Assembly (NCBI RefSeq): GCF_900601905.1
Contig: NZ_UWFA01000131.1
Coordinates: 1-64,000, forward strand
Reading direction: 5' to 3'
Length of the DNA: 64,000 nt
Source: Pseudomonas viridiflava
Lineage (GTDB): Bacteria; Pseudomonadota; Gammaproteobacteria; Pseudomonadales; Pseudomonadaceae
A program made the position numbers and the translations under genes. Positions 63,779-64,000 of the stretch are shown piece after piece. Each line of letters opens with the position of its first letter. Positions within the stretch are counted from its first letter, which is position 1. The notes beneath the pieces were generated by a model. That model was not told the origin of the DNA. It did not search any database and saw nothing but the letters and a program-made list of their open reading frames with translations.

Positions 63779-64000
63779 ATGAAACGGATTCTTCTCGGTA
63801 CTCTCTTCGCAGCTGTTTCCATCAACGCGATGGCCCAGGCTCCTGGTGGCCCGGATTGCGGTTGGGGCAACATGTTGTTTGAAGGCCAGCGCGGTACTCC
63901 CGCTCACTTCCTCGCATCGACCACCAACGGCACTTCCGGCAACGCCACCTTCGGCATGACTTCGGGCACCAACGGCTGCTCGACCAACAGCGCGCTGACT
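63779..64000 (+). CDS. DUF3015 family exported protein (partial)
   Basis: The window ends inside this gene; 74 codons are present. Signal peptide MKRILLGTLFAAVSINAMA, then QAPGGPDCGWGNMLFEGQRGT, HFLASTTNGTSGNATFGMTSGTNGCS, the hallmark of DUF3015 proteins, which are periplasmic or secreted and of unknown function. The C-terminal helical part is missing only because of the window edge. AAAGAGAATAAAGCT precedes the ATG. Confidence 0.88.
   Translation, partial: MKRILLGTLFAAVSINAMAQAPGGPDCGWGNMLFEGQRGTPAHFLASTTNGTSGNATFGMTSGTNGCSTNSALT

Overview
This window is chromosomal DNA from a Pseudomonas of the P. fluorescens/P. putida side of the genus. The basis is high-GC codon use, gene order (ampE-ampD-nadC-pilA-pilBCD-coaE-yacG; rluD-bamD-pilSR; minor pilins-ispH-fkpB-lspA-ileS-ribF-murJ-rpsT; obgE-rpmA-rplU-ispB), recognisable protein families, and abundant Pseudomonas REP/REPIN palindromes between genes. 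Species cannot be fixed from the sequence alone. Nearly all genes are intact core genes. I see no integrase, transposase, prophage or CRISPR array.

Layout. 1-0.54 kb: tandem array of five ~102-bp REPIN units. 0.5-2.1 kb: Tat-exported PhoD-like phosphatase. 2.3-9.3 kb: fructose PTS (fruB-fruK-fruA) with divergent regulator fruR/cra and a Cra-like operator between them; tatD follows fruR. 10-14 kb: ampE-ampD (peptidoglycan recycling) and a large DUF1631 protein. 14.4-21.3 kb: nadC, a small unknown, an atypical tRNA-Thr, the major pilin pilA (sigma54 promoter), then pilB-pilC-pilD-coaE-yacG. 21.5-26.6 kb: periplasmic protein, DUF1780, MOSC, DUF3094, NADH dehydrogenase ndh and a MASE1-GGDEF diguanylate cyclase. 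26.7-27.4 kb: tRNA operon Asn-Pro-Lys-Pro with a stringent-type promoter. 27.5-33.3 kb: clpB (sigma32-like promoter), pgeF, rluD and divergent bamD. 33.5-36.7 kb: PP0621-like protein, pilS, pilR. 36.9-44.5 kb: thiO and the minor pilin operon fimU-pilV-pilW-pilX-pilY1-pilE, with a second FimT/GspH gene in divergent orientation. 44.6-52.6 kb: ispH, fkpB, lspA, ileS, ribF, murJ and divergent rpsT. 52.7-57.8 kb: creA, proB, obgE, rpmA, rplU and divergent ispB. 57.9-64 kb: Fur-box-preceded small protein, fklB, DUF6482, UPF0114, a small unknown, a Lon-family protease and the start of a DUF3015 protein.

How the genes work together. The window carries much of a type IVa pilus system: major pilin, extension ATPase, platform protein, prepilin peptidase, the PilS/PilR pair that drives pilA through sigma54, and the minor pilin/PilY1 tip module. 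The fru genes form one uptake-and-phosphorylation route in which fructose-1-phosphate both feeds glycolysis and relieves FruR. The ispH-ileS block and the rplU-obgE block are tightly packed housekeeping operons with several stop/start overlaps.

The most unusual points are the tandem REPIN array, the tRNA-Thr beside pilA that ends in CCG rather than CCA and has an anticodon-stem mismatch, three REPINs that share their internal spacer as well as their arms, a Lon-family protease whose first P-loop has Arg in place of Lys, a perfect 17-bp palindrome abutting the likely nadC -10, and a Fur-like box before a small uncharacterised protein. I found no clearly new multi-gene system.
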